A stretch of DNA of 52,876 bases from Gammaproteobacteria bacterium (lineage in GTDB: Bacteria > Pseudomonadota > Gammaproteobacteria > Chromatiales > Chromatiaceae): NCBI GenBank assembly GCA_003696905.1, contig RFHJ01000206.1:1-52876 (forward strand), written 5' to 3'. This document shows positions 27,740 to 36,339 of the stretch, piece by piece (positions within the stretch are counted from its first letter, which is position 1; every line of letters begins with the position of its first letter). A model generated the notes under the pieces. That model had not been told where the DNA came from, did no database searches, and was given only the letters and a program-made list of their open reading frames with translations. A program made the position numbers and the translations under genes.

Positions 27740-28390
27740 ATGACCCAAGAATACGAAGCCCCGATCGTCATCGAACCCCCAGGACCCGCAAGGGCCTGTG
27801 TGCTCTGGCTGCACGGCCTGGGGGCGGACGGGCATGACTTCGAGCCGATCGTGCCGGAGTTGGCCTTGCCGGAGGAGCTGGGGGTGCGTTTCGTCTTTCC
27901 CCACGCCCCGATGCGCCCGGTGACCCTCAACGGTGGCTACGTGATGCGGGCCTGGTTCGATCTGCGGGCCCAGGACCTCGCCTGGTCACCGGACCTGGAA
28001 GGGATCGCCGAATCGGCTGCCTACCTCGAACGGCTCATGGAAGAACAGCTGGCCGACGGTATCGCGCCGCAGCGTCTGATTCTGGCGGGCTTCTCCCAGG
28101 GCGGGGTGGTGGCACTCGAGACCGCGCTGGGGTTGACGGTCAAGCCTGGCGGGGTGATGGCGCTTTCCACCTGGCTCGCCCGACCGGCGGGATCGGGCGA
28201 GGGCCTGCAGATCTTCCAGGCCCATGGGGAGATGGACCCGGTCGTGCCATTGTCAGCAGCGTTGGAGGCCCGCACCGAGCTGGAGGCGCTGGGCGCCAAG
28301 GTGGAGTGGCACAGCTATCCGATGGCGCATACGGTGCACCCGGCGGAGATCCGTGACATGGCCGGGTGGCTGCGCCGGCGGCTGACCTGA
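27740..28390 (+). CDS. Carboxylesterase/phospholipase of the YpfH/LYPLA family
   Basis: This is a 216-residue alpha/beta hydrolase. The nucleophile elbow is GFSQGG (S119), the acid is in HGEMDPVVP (~D172) and the histidine in MAHTVHP (~H203). The oxyanion loop LHGLGADGHDF follows the first strand, as in acyl-protein thioesterase-like esterases. ATG 27740 is selected from several in the ORF by alignment to the family N-terminus. It is divergent from lptM-lysA with a ~100-base intergenic region, and its substrate is unknown. Confidence 0.9.
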   Translation: MTQEYEAPIVIEPPGPARACVLWLHGLGADGHDFEPIVPELALPEELGVRFVFPHAPMRPVTLNGGYVMRAWFDLRAQDLAWSPDLEGIAESAAYLERLMEEQLADGIAPQRLILAGFSQGGVVALETALGLTVKPGGVMALSTWLARPAGSGEGLQIFQAHGEMDPVVPLSAALEARTELEALGAKVEWHSYPMAHTVHPAEIRDMAGWLRRRLT

Positions 28391-28418
28391 GCAGGCGGCT
28401 CCAGCTCGATGGGGCGGC

Positions 28419-28883
28419 TCAGTTGGCGACCTGCCAGGAGCCATCCGGCTGGCGGCAGGCAGTGCCGTAGATCGTCTCCTTGCGTCCGCCGATCCAGGCC
28501 TCGGTGGTGTATTCCCGGCACGGGCGATCGTTCTCATAGTAGGTCTTGGTGGGCGTGACGGCGAATTCGTTGCCGCTGTCCGGGTTGCGCCAGCTCACGG
28601 TCCGGCCGGTTGGTGCCGACTCGAGGGTCTGGGCGGCGCGGTAGCGGTCGTTCTCGTCCATGGCGCGTCCCAGCTTGCCGCCGAGATAGCCCCCGAGCAT
28701 GGTCCCGGCGATGGTTGCCGCGACCCGGCCACTGCCGCTGCCGACCTGGTTGCCCAGTACGCCGCCGGCGATGGCCCCTATGATCTGCCCTGCCTGTTCG
28801 TTCTGGTTCGGTCCGGCGCAGCCGCCGAGGGCGATGGCCGATGCGATCAATCCGGATAGAAAGATGCTGTTCCTGTTCATCAT
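28419..28883 (-). CDS. Glycine-zipper 2TM lipoprotein, 17-kDa antigen-like
   Basis: This is a 154-residue outer-membrane lipoprotein. The signal peptide ends in the lipobox ALGGC (Cys22). Residues ~35-80 hold a glycine-zipper segment (GAIAGGVLGNQVGSGSG and AGTMLGGYLGGKLG) that forms a membrane hairpin. The C-terminal ~70 residues form a small beta domain (TVSWRNPDSGNEFAVTPTKTYYEN, with a CREYT cysteine), as in rickettsial 17-kDa antigens. Such proteins stabilise the envelope. Two start ATGs lie side by side (28883 and 28880). Confidence 0.88.
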   Translation of the reverse strand: MMNRNSIFLSGLIASAIALGGCAGPNQNEQAGQIIGAIAGGVLGNQVGSGSGRVAATIAGTMLGGYLGGKLGRAMDENDRYRAAQTLESAPTGRTVSWRNPDSGNEFAVTPTKTYYENDRPCREYTTEAWIGGRKETIYGTACRQPDGSWQVAN

Positions 28884-28960
28884 GGTCCTGCCTCTAGCTG
28901 GAGTGAAGGTGCTATTGGGTCGAGCGTATCACTCATTTCAACGTTGACAAGCGATATGGC

Positions 28961-31750
28961 TCAAGATTCCCTTCTCAGCGGCCTGTTGCTGACCGTTTGA
29001 TTGGCGGCCTGGCGCAGACGCTGCTCGACATGGGCCTTGAAGCGGATCAATTCGACCAGGCGCAGCGGACCGTCGGGGTGGGGATCGGCCGGGAGCACGC
29101 CGGTCAGGTAGAAGGGATAGCGGTCCCCTCTGCGGCGCAGCGAGAGGAGATACTCGGCCGTCGCGCGATAGACATCCGCACCCAGCGCGATGGAGTTGAA
29201 CTCCTGCCCGCCTGACAGCAGGCTGAAGCCGTCCTCCCAGGGGCCCTTGCTGCCGGTACTCAGGATGAGTTCCGTATATTCCAGCGGGGCAGCGGCTTTC
29301 GGCGGTTCGGTGCGGCGTATCTCCCAGTTGTCGTCATGGTGCTCGATCCGCAGGAACTGGGCCCCGCTCTGCAGTTCGCTGTGCCAGTCGCCTAGGGTAT
29401 CGAAGAAGCGCTGCTGCTGGATCAGGAAATGGTATTCGCTGGCGCCGGGTAACCACTGTTCGATCACGGCGCCGCTCGCATCCAGAACATAAAGCCGGAT
29501 TCCCCTCCGTTCGACCCGGTAGGCGAGTTGTACCTGGCCTGGCGCATTGATCCGCAGCAGCAGGGGCAGAGGAGAGTCGCGCAGGCTCGCATCATCGAGT
29601 AGAGTGGGGCGGAAGTATTCGTTCGGTTCGCCGAGATAGTCGAGCAAGTCGGCCATGTCGCCAATGGTGTGGAAGCGATAGCGGTGCCGTTCGTACTCCA
29701 GAACGCGGAATTCATCACCGATCGCCAGGAGATAGCGCGCCTGTTTCCCATGCCGGCGAAAATGTTCGTCGGTCGCCGCGACCAGCTCGCTGATTCGGCG
29801 CGCAATCAGCGTGCCGTGGCCCCGGGTCTCGCAGTGACAGCCGGGAACAAGGCCTCGAGGGCTGTGGCGAAATAGCTCGTGATGGCGGCAGAGTAGCTCC
29901 AGTACGGCGTCGGGCCCTTCGTGGTGGCTTACCTGCAGCTCGCCCCAGCTGTTGCTGTAGACATAGTCAATGGATCGGATGAGATTTCGCCTCGCGGCGC
30001 CAAAACTGAGCGGATCCGCGCGTTGGCTGACCAGCAGGTGGCCGTCCGGGTCGCTCGGTTCGGCCACAAAGGCATTCGCGAAGATCACCGCCTGTGTGCC
30101 GTAGGCGGGGCGGGCGAAGTTCTCCAGCGGGGCTTCGAGTTGCGCTCCCGATCCAAGGTATTGTAGCAACAGCCTTACCAGCCGTAGGTGATGTTGCGTC
30201 TCGGCCATCTCGGGCGGCAGGTCAATATGGGTAGCGGTGTCGATCACCCCGTTGGCGATCAGCCAGGTGAGAAGTTCCACGATGCCGTTGGTACTGCGCA
30301 CGGGAGAGGCGCCTTCTTCCGGAGCCGCCAGGTAGCAATGCCAGACAGGCCGCCCCGACTCGGGGCGCAGCCATACCTGTGCCTCATGCAGATCGTCCGA
30401 GATGTCGGGATTGATTCGGTCGATCTTGCCGGGACGACGCTCCAGAGCGGCGAAGAGCTTGCGTCCCAGGAGCGAGAGATCACGCATCTCGATCTCGCGG
30501 GTGGCTCCCTCACTGCGCGCCAGGCCAGTCAGCAGCCGATAGCCATGTGAGAGCTCGCTGACCAGCTTGTTGCGAGTTTCGATCACCCTGGGAAGCTTCC
30601 ACTCGCGATGGGCGTCCAGGTTGATCAACTCGCCCTCGCCCCATCCCCAGCGGTTGACCAGTTCGCGCATCAGAGGAGATTTCCAGTCCACCAGCGCCTG
30701 TTGGCTGAGCCGAACGCCGCTCTTGAGGTAGAAGGCCCGCCGCGCCAGTTCAAGGCGTGCTTCCTGAGCAGGTTCGCAAAGATGGCTCTCGATTCGGTTC
30801 ATCATCAGCAGGTAGGGGTCCACCTCGGTGGCATCGATGTCCTTGCCCCCGTGGTATCGTTCCTGTACTTCTTCTGCCAGCCAGCGAATGGCGGGGAAGT
30901 CATTGGCATAGGTCTCGAACAGGAGCAGCTTGAGCAGTGATTTGTAGGGTGAGCGGATGCCCTTGAACAGCTGCCAGTGGGCGGCGCTGAAGAATTCGCC
31001 GAGGCTGATCTGTGAGAGCCCGCCGAAGTCGAGCCAATCGTCTCCCCGGATCAGTCGCTTGCCCAAAAGATGATCGCAATAGCTACGGTACTGGTGGAGG
31101 TGCTCCGGCGGAACCAGCCACCACAATGGTGGCCGCCCGGCCAACAACAGGCCGGTACGGTAGAACTCCTCCAGCAGCAAAAGGTGCTGGGTGTTTCCGC
31201 TGCTCTCGTCGGAGAGGTTGCTCAGGCGTCCCTCACGGACGTCATCGGCGGTGAGCACGAAAAGGTGCATCTGAAGGCCGAGCGTGGCCGCGTGGGCCTC
31301 CAGGATATCGGCCTTTTCCCGCAGTCGCGTCACTGCAGCGGCATCCAGGTCCGGGTGGTGACACACCCAGACGTCATAGTCGCTCTGGGCATCCTGCCCA
31401 AGGGTGCCGGAGCTGCCGATCAGGTAGACTGCCTGCAACGGAGGAACGCGCTGAGGCCGGCGCTCCGCCTTGAGGCTGCGGGCATGTCGCCGGGCCAGCA
31501 GCAGGGCATTGCGGTCCGGCTCGTAGCCGGCGATTCCAGCCGGGGTTTCGGCGCCGTTGAAGCCTGGAAGGGCCGGGTGGTTTATGTGCAGCAGGAGCGG
31601 AAACAGGTCGAGAAAGCAGCGTTGCTCATGGGTGGCCACTGCCTGGGCGCGTGCCATCCGCTGGCGAGCCACCTTGGCATGGCGCGCCCGAATGTCGCGG
31701 ATCTCCCGGCGCGAGGGCCGCTCCGGAGTGGACAGGGTCGCGCCGCTCAT
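28961..31750 (-). CDS. cyaA: Class I adenylate cyclase CyaA
   Basis: This is a 929-residue class I adenylate cyclase, the gammaproteobacterial type. The N-terminal nucleotidyltransferase-like catalytic motif is GSSGTLGQDAQSDYDVWV (~112-129), with the metal-binding Asp pair D124/D126. The rest aligns in style with the long C-terminal regulatory region of CyaA (for example SNSWGELQVSHHEGPDAVLELLC). It makes cAMP for CRP-type control. The start is 7 bases after the stop of a PAS-GGDEF gene, so the two are one transcript and cAMP synthesis may be linked to that sensor. Confidence 0.95.
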   Translation of the reverse strand: MSGATLSTPERPSRREIRDIRARHAKVARQRMARAQAVATHEQRCFLDLFPLLLHINHPALPGFNGAETPAGIAGYEPDRNALLLARRHARSLKAERRPQRVPPLQAVYLIGSSGTLGQDAQSDYDVWVCHHPDLDAAAVTRLREKADILEAHAATLGLQMHLFVLTADDVREGRLSNLSDESSGNTQHLLLLEEFYRTGLLLAGRPPLWWLVPPEHLHQYRSYCDHLLGKRLIRGDDWLDFGGLSQISLGEFFSAAHWQLFKGIRSPYKSLLKLLLFETYANDFPAIRWLAEEVQERYHGGKDIDATEVDPYLLMMNRIESHLCEPAQEARLELARRAFYLKSGVRLSQQALVDWKSPLMRELVNRWGWGEGELINLDAHREWKLPRVIETRNKLVSELSHGYRLLTGLARSEGATREIEMRDLSLLGRKLFAALERRPGKIDRINPDISDDLHEAQVWLRPESGRPVWHCYLAAPEEGASPVRSTNGIVELLTWLIANGVIDTATHIDLPPEMAETQHHLRLVRLLLQYLGSGAQLEAPLENFARPAYGTQAVIFANAFVAEPSDPDGHLLVSQRADPLSFGAARRNLIRSIDYVYSNSWGELQVSHHEGPDAVLELLCRHHELFRHSPRGLVPGCHCETRGHGTLIARRISELVAATDEHFRRHGKQARYLLAIGDEFRVLEYERHRYRFHTIGDMADLLDYLGEPNEYFRPTLLDDASLRDSPLPLLLRINAPGQVQLAYRVERRGIRLYVLDASGAVIEQWLPGASEYHFLIQQQRFFDTLGDWHSELQSGAQFLRIEHHDDNWEIRRTEPPKAAAPLEYTELILSTGSKGPWEDGFSLLSGGQEFNSIALGADVYRATAEYLLSLRRRGDRYPFYLTGVLPADPHPDGPLRLVELIRFKAHVEQRLRQAANQTVSNRPLRRES

Positions 31751-31757
31751 GCCCGTC

Positions 31758-32528
31758 TCAGGCGCTACCCAGCTCCCGGCTGGCGGTCCGCAGCAGCGTG
31801 CGCAGGTCGTCGCCCTTGGCCCAGGTGGCGATGCCGAAGTGCAGCTGCGGACTCAGGGTCTCCAGCGGCGCAGGCAGACGCAAGGCTTCCAGCTCCCTGT
31901 GAATCTTGCTGGTGAGCTGATCGGCATCCTCGCGCGTGGTCTCGGGCAGGACCAGGAGAAAGAGGTCGTCGTCCCAACGGCCGATCTGGTCGACCCAGCG
32001 TAAGCGATCGCGCAAGAACCGGGCGATCCCCAAGGCCAGCTGGTCGGCGCTGTCACCGAGGAGTTCGATCTGCTGTTCCGCCACGCCGAGTTGCACCAGC
32101 ACCACGGCCAGGGGGTTGCCGTAACGGCGGCTGCGCGAGATCTGCTGTTCCAGGGCCTGGGTGATGGCGCGGCGGTTGGGGAGGCCGGTCAGGTCGTCGG
32201 TGAGTCTGAGGGCGGCGTTCTCCTCGCGCAGGCGTTGCAGTTCGCTCACGTCGTGCAGCACCAGCAGGGTCTTGTCGCCGGCGGGAATGCGTTCCGGCAG
32301 AAGGTGGCGGGCGCCGACGGCCACTGGTGCGTCGGCATCCAGCCAATCGAGCTGTTGCGCAAGGTCATCGAGGGAGACCCCGGGCAAGGATTCCGCCGGT
32401 TCGCCCAGACGTTCGGCGAAGCTGTCGTTGGCCCACTCGATGCGACCTCGGGCATCGATCAGGGCCACGCCCGAGGCGGGGATGTCGTGGTGTTCCTGGA
32501 TGGGTGAAAGGGCGTGGGTCTGTGGCAT
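31758..32528 (-). CDS. PAS-GGDEF protein with degenerate GGDEF motif
   Basis: This is a 256-residue cytoplasmic protein. Residues ~15-95 look like a PAS sensor domain (GVALIDARGRIEWANDSFAERLG). A short helix leads to a diguanylate-cyclase-like domain starting at DDLTGLPNRRAI (~111). The catalytic GGDEF loop, preceded by R-Y/W, is DDDLF here (GRWDDDLFLLVLP, 186-190): both glycines and the glutamate are lost. It is therefore unlikely to synthesise c-di-GMP. It may bind a ligand, GTP or a partner and act as a regulator. It is directly upstream of, and co-transcribed with, cyaA. Confidence 0.88.
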   Translation of the reverse strand: MPQTHALSPIQEHHDIPASGVALIDARGRIEWANDSFAERLGEPAESLPGVSLDDLAQQLDWLDADAPVAVGARHLLPERIPAGDKTLLVLHDVSELQRLREENAALRLTDDLTGLPNRRAITQALEQQISRSRRYGNPLAVVLVQLGVAEQQIELLGDSADQLALGIARFLRDRLRWVDQIGRWDDDLFLLVLPETTREDADQLTSKIHRELEALRLPAPLETLSPQLHFGIATWAKGDDLRTLLRTASRELGSA

Positions 32529-32931
32529 GGGGGATCCTCCTGTTCTGTTGGTCGCAACCGGCCACAGGAGGTATCGGCCGAAGCCGGGGGAACTTTAGGG
32601 AAGGTCTGAAAAATTCAGACCTTCCGCGGCTCAGGGACGAGCCGCCAAAATCGATCGCTATAAGCGATTGATTTTGAAGTCAGTCGCAAACCGCGTTTGC
32701 GGCGCAACGTGCCCTGATAAAGCCAGGGATGGCTTTTATCAGGGCTTCCTTAGTGTGGAAGAACATCCGGGATAACCCTTGCCATTGATAAAGGTTCTGC
32801 ATTTTCATCAGGGGGTCGGAGTCGTTCGACAGCGCCAAAGCCAACTCGCCGGTATGCTCGGAAACGACTCCGACCCCGGGGCAATGGCCGGTGAGTAGAC
32901 CCAACTTCCATGATCAAGCGAAGAGCCGGGC
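32529..32931. repeat. Non-coding stretch with a cluster of five palindromes
   Basis: No convincing gene lies here. Going along +: a 12-bp palindrome with 3-nt loop (GGAAGGTCTGAA/TTCAGACCTTCC, 32599-32625); a 14-bp arm pair with one mismatch (32646-32676); GCAAAC-CGC-GTTTGC (32686-32700); GCCCTGATAAAGCC with GGCTTTTATCAGGGC (32711-32745); and a 15-bp perfect inverted repeat GGGGTCGGAGTCGTT/AACGACTCCGACCCC (32812-32826 and 32863-32877). The density suggests a composite of dispersed repeat elements (REP or MITE-like). A 74-codon ORF (32680-32904, -) overlaps it and is probably spurious. Confidence 0.65.
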
Positions 32932-33300
32932 CTAGTATTCTTCGGCGCGCCGGGCGTCCCCGCGCACCTTCTCGACCGGATAACGTTGCTCATTGATCGC
33001 CATCTTGCGCCAGGCGGCGGCGAGCAGGTCGATGTCGAGGCGTTCCGCCAGGCGCAGCAGATAGATGAAGATGTCGGCCATCTCGAGGGCGACGGCCTCC
33101 TTCTTCTCTGCGGGCAGCTGCCGGCTTTGCGTCTCGGTGAGCCACTGGAAGTGCTCCAGCAGTTCGCCGGCCTCGCCGGCCAGCGCCATGCTGAGATTCT
33201 TGGGCGAATGAAACTGCTCCCATTCACGTCGGCGGGCGAATTCCGCCAGGCGACGGCTCAGTTCGACCATGTCGCCTACAGCTTCTTGATCTGCATCCAT
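32932..33300 (-). CDS. MazG-like nucleotide pyrophosphohydrolase
   Basis: This is a 122-residue all-helical NTP pyrophosphatase of the MazG/dCTPase (RS21-C6) type. The metal-binding signature is EAGE (E43, E46) followed by EMADIF (E73, D76), the classical ExxE-x(n)-ExxD. HSPKNLSMAL just before it is also diagnostic. It probably hydrolyses non-canonical or dCTP-like nucleotides as housecleaning. The single-domain length is normal. It stands alone between a repeat patch and the sulfur-globule-like gene, transcribed away from the latter. Confidence 0.9.
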   Translation of the reverse strand: MDADQEAVGDMVELSRRLAEFARRREWEQFHSPKNLSMALAGEAGELLEHFQWLTETQSRQLPAEKKEAVALEMADIFIYLLRLAERLDIDLLAAAWRKMAINEQRYPVEKVRGDARRAEEY

Positions 33301-33381
33301 GATGTCCTCCGGACAAGGGGTTTCCGGCAGTCTACAATGGGTGGGGCGTTACGTGTCCCAAAGAGCTCACGGGCGCCATGC

Positions 33382-33409
33382 TTGCAATATGAGAAAATGG
33401 TAATATACT
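33382..33409 (+). promoter_or_regulatory. Putative promoter of the sulfur-globule-like gene
   Basis: TTGCAA (33382-33387) and TATACT (33404-33409) are spaced by 16 bases, a fair sigma-70 match ~100 bases upstream of ATG 33508. A second -10-like TATAAA lies at 33449-33454 without a good -35. The true start of transcription is uncertain. Confidence 0.4.
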
Positions 33410-33507
33410 TCTGTTTGATGCAGGACAAATAGGGCCGGTGTCTAGCGGTATAAACTGGCCTTGGTGTACAGACATCAACCCGTCCACAACCTGATTTGGA
33501 GACAACC

Positions 33508-33987
33508 ATGAAGAAACTTGCCGCAGTATCCTTCGCTGTCGTGGCCTCGCTGGCCGCCGGCAGCGCCAATGCCTTTTTCGGTAACAGTGACAAGTGGAGT
33601 GACCCGGAGTGCTGGTACGACCCGGGCTGCAATCCCTACGACGTGTGGGACCCGCGTTACTGGATGAACGAAATGGAAGACATGATGAATAGCGATGACG
33701 ACTATCCTATGTACGGCCCCTATGGTCCGATGATGGGGCCCTATGGTCGTCCGCCGATGCCCTATGGTGTTCCGCCTATGGGCGCGCCCATGCCTTACGG
33801 CCCGCCGCCCGTCGGTGCCCCCATGCCCTACGGTCCTCCGGGCGTGGCCCCTGGCGTTCGTCCGCCCGCACCGCCGATGCCCTATGGTGCCCCGGGCTAC
33901 GGTCCCCGTCCGCCGGCAGCTGCTCCGGCCCCGCGTCCTGCGCCTCGTCCCGCGCCGCGCCCGGCCCCGCAGGGTGGCAATCGCTGA
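33508..33987 (+). CDS. Sulfur-globule-protein-like secreted Pro/Gly/Tyr-rich protein
   Basis: This is a 159-residue exported protein. ATG 33508 follows TTGGAGAC and gives a signal peptide cleaved near SANA (22). The mature N-terminus FFGNSDKWSDPECWYDPGCN holds two cysteines, followed by NPYDVWDPRYWMNEMEDM. The rest is low-complexity: repeated MPYG, PPMGAP and YGPYGP units, then alternating PAPRPAPRPAP to the end. Composition and plan resemble the sulfur globule envelope proteins (Sgp/CV1-3) of purple sulfur bacteria, which coat periplasmic sulfur droplets. The match is by composition and signal only, so another structural coat protein is possible. It is convergent with a cytochrome gene. Confidence 0.7.
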   Translation: MKKLAAVSFAVVASLAAGSANAFFGNSDKWSDPECWYDPGCNPYDVWDPRYWMNEMEDMMNSDDDYPMYGPYGPMMGPYGRPPMPYGVPPMGAPMPYGPPPVGAPMPYGPPGVAPGVRPPAPPMPYGAPGYGPRPPAAAPAPRPAPRPAPRPAPQGGNR

Positions 33988-34003
33988 ACGACTGCAGGCA
34001 CCG

Positions 34004-34038
34004 ACTAAAAAGCCCGGCCTTGTGCCGGGCTTTTTAGT
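34004..34038. terminator. Bidirectional intrinsic terminator
   Basis: ACTAAAAAGCCCGGC (34004-34018) and GCCGGGCTTTTTAGT (34024-34038) form a perfect 15-bp stem with loop CTTGT. The A-tract and T-tract flank the GC core on both strands, so it can end transcription of the sulfur-globule-like gene (+) and of the convergent cytochrome gene (-). It is the strongest terminator in the window. Confidence 0.9.
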
Positions 34039-34072
34039 TACGTAGAGAGTGGTCGGCCGGGGATTGGTGCCC

Positions 34073-34771
34073 TTACCACCAGCCATAGCCACGGAAGCCG
34101 AGATGACAACCCTGGCAGGTGGCCGAGAGCTTGTTGAACTTCTCCCATACGCCGGGAGAGACCGGTACCTTGCATTGGGGGTCGTCCCGGTCCCGGCACT
34201 CGAAGGGCGCATTGGGCTTGGGCAGATAGATCGCCTGCTTGGGATCCGGGACCTTCGCCAATTCCTCGGCCAGGGCTGCTGCTGCCTGTCCCAGGGCGTC
34301 CGCCTTGGCCTGGAAGTCTTCCTGCCGGGTCCAGATCGAAGGTAGTGCCCGAGAGCCCCAGGCCGGTGCCGAGCCGGGCGGGAAGAAGCGCATCAGGTTG
34401 ATGCCCGAGCCGCCTTCGATCTTCCGCGCCAGCTTTATCGCCTCGGTGCGGTCGAAGCCCTTGCCCCCGTAGAGCATGGCGGCAAGGTCGTTGAGTGCTT
34501 CCTGATGTCCCTCCATGAACCGCTTGCGTTCGGCGGCCAGCTCGTCGCGCAGGCCGCGAGGTAGCAGCGGGCGCACGAGGTAGGGATTGGCCGGGACATA
34601 GCCCGCAGGGGGAGCACCCCAATAGGGAACGGCCCAGGGCGGGGGATAGTCATAGTCGTCGTTGCCGAAGTCGAAGGAAAAGGCGTGAGCGGTGCCGGCG
34701 CCGAGCAGGAGACCGCCGAGCGCGCCCGCCAGGAGTGACTTGGCCAAACCTCGTCTTGGGAACTGACGCAT
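34073..34771 (-). CDS. Cytochrome c'-like protein with aromatic/proline N-terminal extension
   Basis: This 232-residue secreted protein has a signal peptide ending near AHA (30). The next ~40 residues are unusual: FSFDFGNDDYDYPPPW and VPYWGAPPAGYVP, a Pro/Tyr/Trp-rich segment. A helical domain with the cytochrome c'/c556 pattern follows (residues ~75-210, with RKFMEGHQEALNDLAAML-like helices). The heme motif CQGCH is close to the C-terminus, as in cytochromes c'. The protein ends FRGYGWW. The extension resembles the composition of the convergent sulfur-globule-like protein, so the two may work at the same surface. The start has a strong AGGAGG 11 bases upstream. Confidence 0.82.
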   Translation of the reverse strand: MRQFPRRGLAKSLLAGALGGLLLGAGTAHAFSFDFGNDDYDYPPPWAVPYWGAPPAGYVPANPYLVRPLLPRGLRDELAAERKRFMEGHQEALNDLAAMLYGGKGFDRTEAIKLARKIEGGSGINLMRFFPPGSAPAWGSRALPSIWTRQEDFQAKADALGQAAAALAEELAKVPDPKQAIYLPKPNAPFECRDRDDPQCKVPVSPGVWEKFNKLSATCQGCHLGFRGYGWW

Positions 34772-34892
34772 CTTGGATTCCTCCTCGTCTTTCTGGTCAG
34801 TAATGGGTAGGCCTCAGCATGCCCCCGCAGGCGACGGAAAAGAAAGCCTAAAACGGCGTTCCTTTAATCCTGGTCAGAAAAAGCGGTCTCTT

Positions 34893-36281
34893 TCATGTCT
34901 CTGCCGCCAGTCGTTGCCGTGCACCGGTGATCGCCTGCCGCACCCGGCGCGGGGCCGTGCCGCCGATATGATCGCGGGCAGCGACCGATCCTTCGAGAGT
35001 GAGATAGTCAAACACATCGCGGTCGATCAGGTCGCTGAACCGCTGCAGTTCCTCCAGCGAGAGGTCTGCCAGGTCGCATTGCCTTTCCACGCAGTAGGCA
35101 ACCGATTTGCCGACCACTTCATGGGCATCGCGAAAGGGCAACCCCTTGCGCACCAGGTAGTCGGCCAGATCGGTGGCGGTGGCAAAGCCCTGCAGTGCGG
35201 CCTCGCGCATGCGATCACGGTTCGGTGAGATGGCAGGCACCATGTCCGCAAACACCTTCAGCGAGCCGCGCAGATTGTCGGCGATGTCGAACAGGGGCTC
35301 CTTGTCTTCCTGATTGTCCTTGTTGTAGGCCAGCGGCTGCGACTTCATCAGGGTCAGCAGGGCCATCAGATGGCCGAACACCCGGCCACTCTTGCCGCGG
35401 ATCAGCTCGGGTACGTCCGGGTTCTTCTTCTGCGGCATGATGGAAGAACCGGTGCAGAAGCTATCGGACAGGGTGATGAAACCGAACTGGGCCGAGGACC
35501 AGATGATCAGTTCTTCGCTCATGCGCGAGAGGTGCATCATGAGCACACTGGCGGCGGCGGCGAATTCGATGGCGAAGTCCCGGTCCGAGACGGCATCGAG
35601 CGAATTGCGGCAGGGGCCCTCGAAGCCGAGCAGTTGGGCGGTGTATTCCCGGTCGATGGGGAAGGTGGTGCCGGCCAGCGCCGCAGCGCCCAGTGGCATC
35701 CAGTTCAGCCGTCGCGCACAATCCCGCAGGCGCGAGTCGTCGCGCTCGAGCATCTCGAACCAGGCCATCAGATGATGGCCGAAGGTCACCGGCTGGGCGG
35801 TCTGCAGATGGGTGAAGCCTGGCATGATGGTCTCGGCCTCGTTCTCGGCGAGGTCGAGCAGGGCCTCGCGCAGTCGCCGCAGCTCGGCACGCAGGGCTGC
35901 GATCTCGTCCCGCAGCCACAGGCGGATGTCGGTGGCCACCTGATCGTTGCGCGAGCGCCCGGTGTGGAGCTTCTTGCCGGCCTCGCCGATCCTCTCGGTG
36001 AGGGTCGCCTCGATGTTCATGTGGACGTCCTCGAGCGCCACCGACCACTCGAATTCTCCTGCCTCGATGCGCGCCAGTATCTCTTCGAGGCCCTGCACGA
36101 TGGCATCGCGCTCTGCCTCGCTCAGAATACCCTGGCGTGCGAGCATGGTGGCGTGGGCGATGGAGCCCCGGATGTCCTGAGGCGCGAGGCGCTGGTCGAA
36201 GGCCACCGAGGCGGTAAACGCCTCGACGAAGGCATCGGTCGGTTCGCTGAAGCGCCCCGCCCAGGGTTTCTTCTCGCTCAT
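34893..36281 (-). CDS. argH: Argininosuccinate lyase ArgH
   Basis: This is a 462-residue enzyme of the aspartase/fumarase superfamily. It cleaves argininosuccinate to arginine and fumarate. The N-terminus [16 protein letters not shown], the [13 protein letters not shown] motif and the signature loop [12 protein letters not shown] (catalytic Ser) are all present. The length is typical (457-465). The cytochrome c'-like gene follows on the same strand after 121 bases, with its own ribosome-binding site. Upstream, the AlgZ-like kinase is divergent with a 58-base gap. Confidence 0.97.
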   Translation of the reverse strand: MSEKKPWAGRFSEPTDAFVEAFTASVAFDQRLAPQDIRGSIAHATMLARQGILSEAERDAIVQGLEEILARIEAGEFEWSVALEDVHMNIEATLTERIGEAGKKLHTGRSRNDQVATDIRLWLRDEIAALRAELRRLREALLDLAENEAETIMPGFTHLQTAQPVTFGHHLMAWFEMLERDDSRLRDCARRLNWMPLGAAALAGTTFPIDREYTAQLLGFEGPCRNSLDAVSDRDFAIEFAAAASVLMMHLSRMSEELIIWSSAQFGFITLSDSFCTGSSIMPQKKNPDVPELIRGKSGRVFGHLMALLTLMKSQPLAYNKDNQEDKEPLFDIADNLRGSLKVFADMVPAISPNRDRMREAALQGFATATDLADYLVRKGLPFRDAHEVVGKSVAYCVERQCDLADLSLEELQRFSDLIDRDVFDYLTLEGSVAARDHIGGTAPRRVRQAITGARQRLAAET

Positions 36282-36339
36282 GCCGTGGTCCTTGTTTGCA
36301 AAGAGGCGCGATTATAGCGCGGGCCACTATACTGGCCCC

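Noticed and set aside
32680-32904. 74-codon ORF on the - strand (MGLLTGHCPG...)
   Set aside because: It runs through several palindromes of the repeat patch, has no clear ribosome-binding site and no recognisable domain; more likely non-coding repeat DNA.
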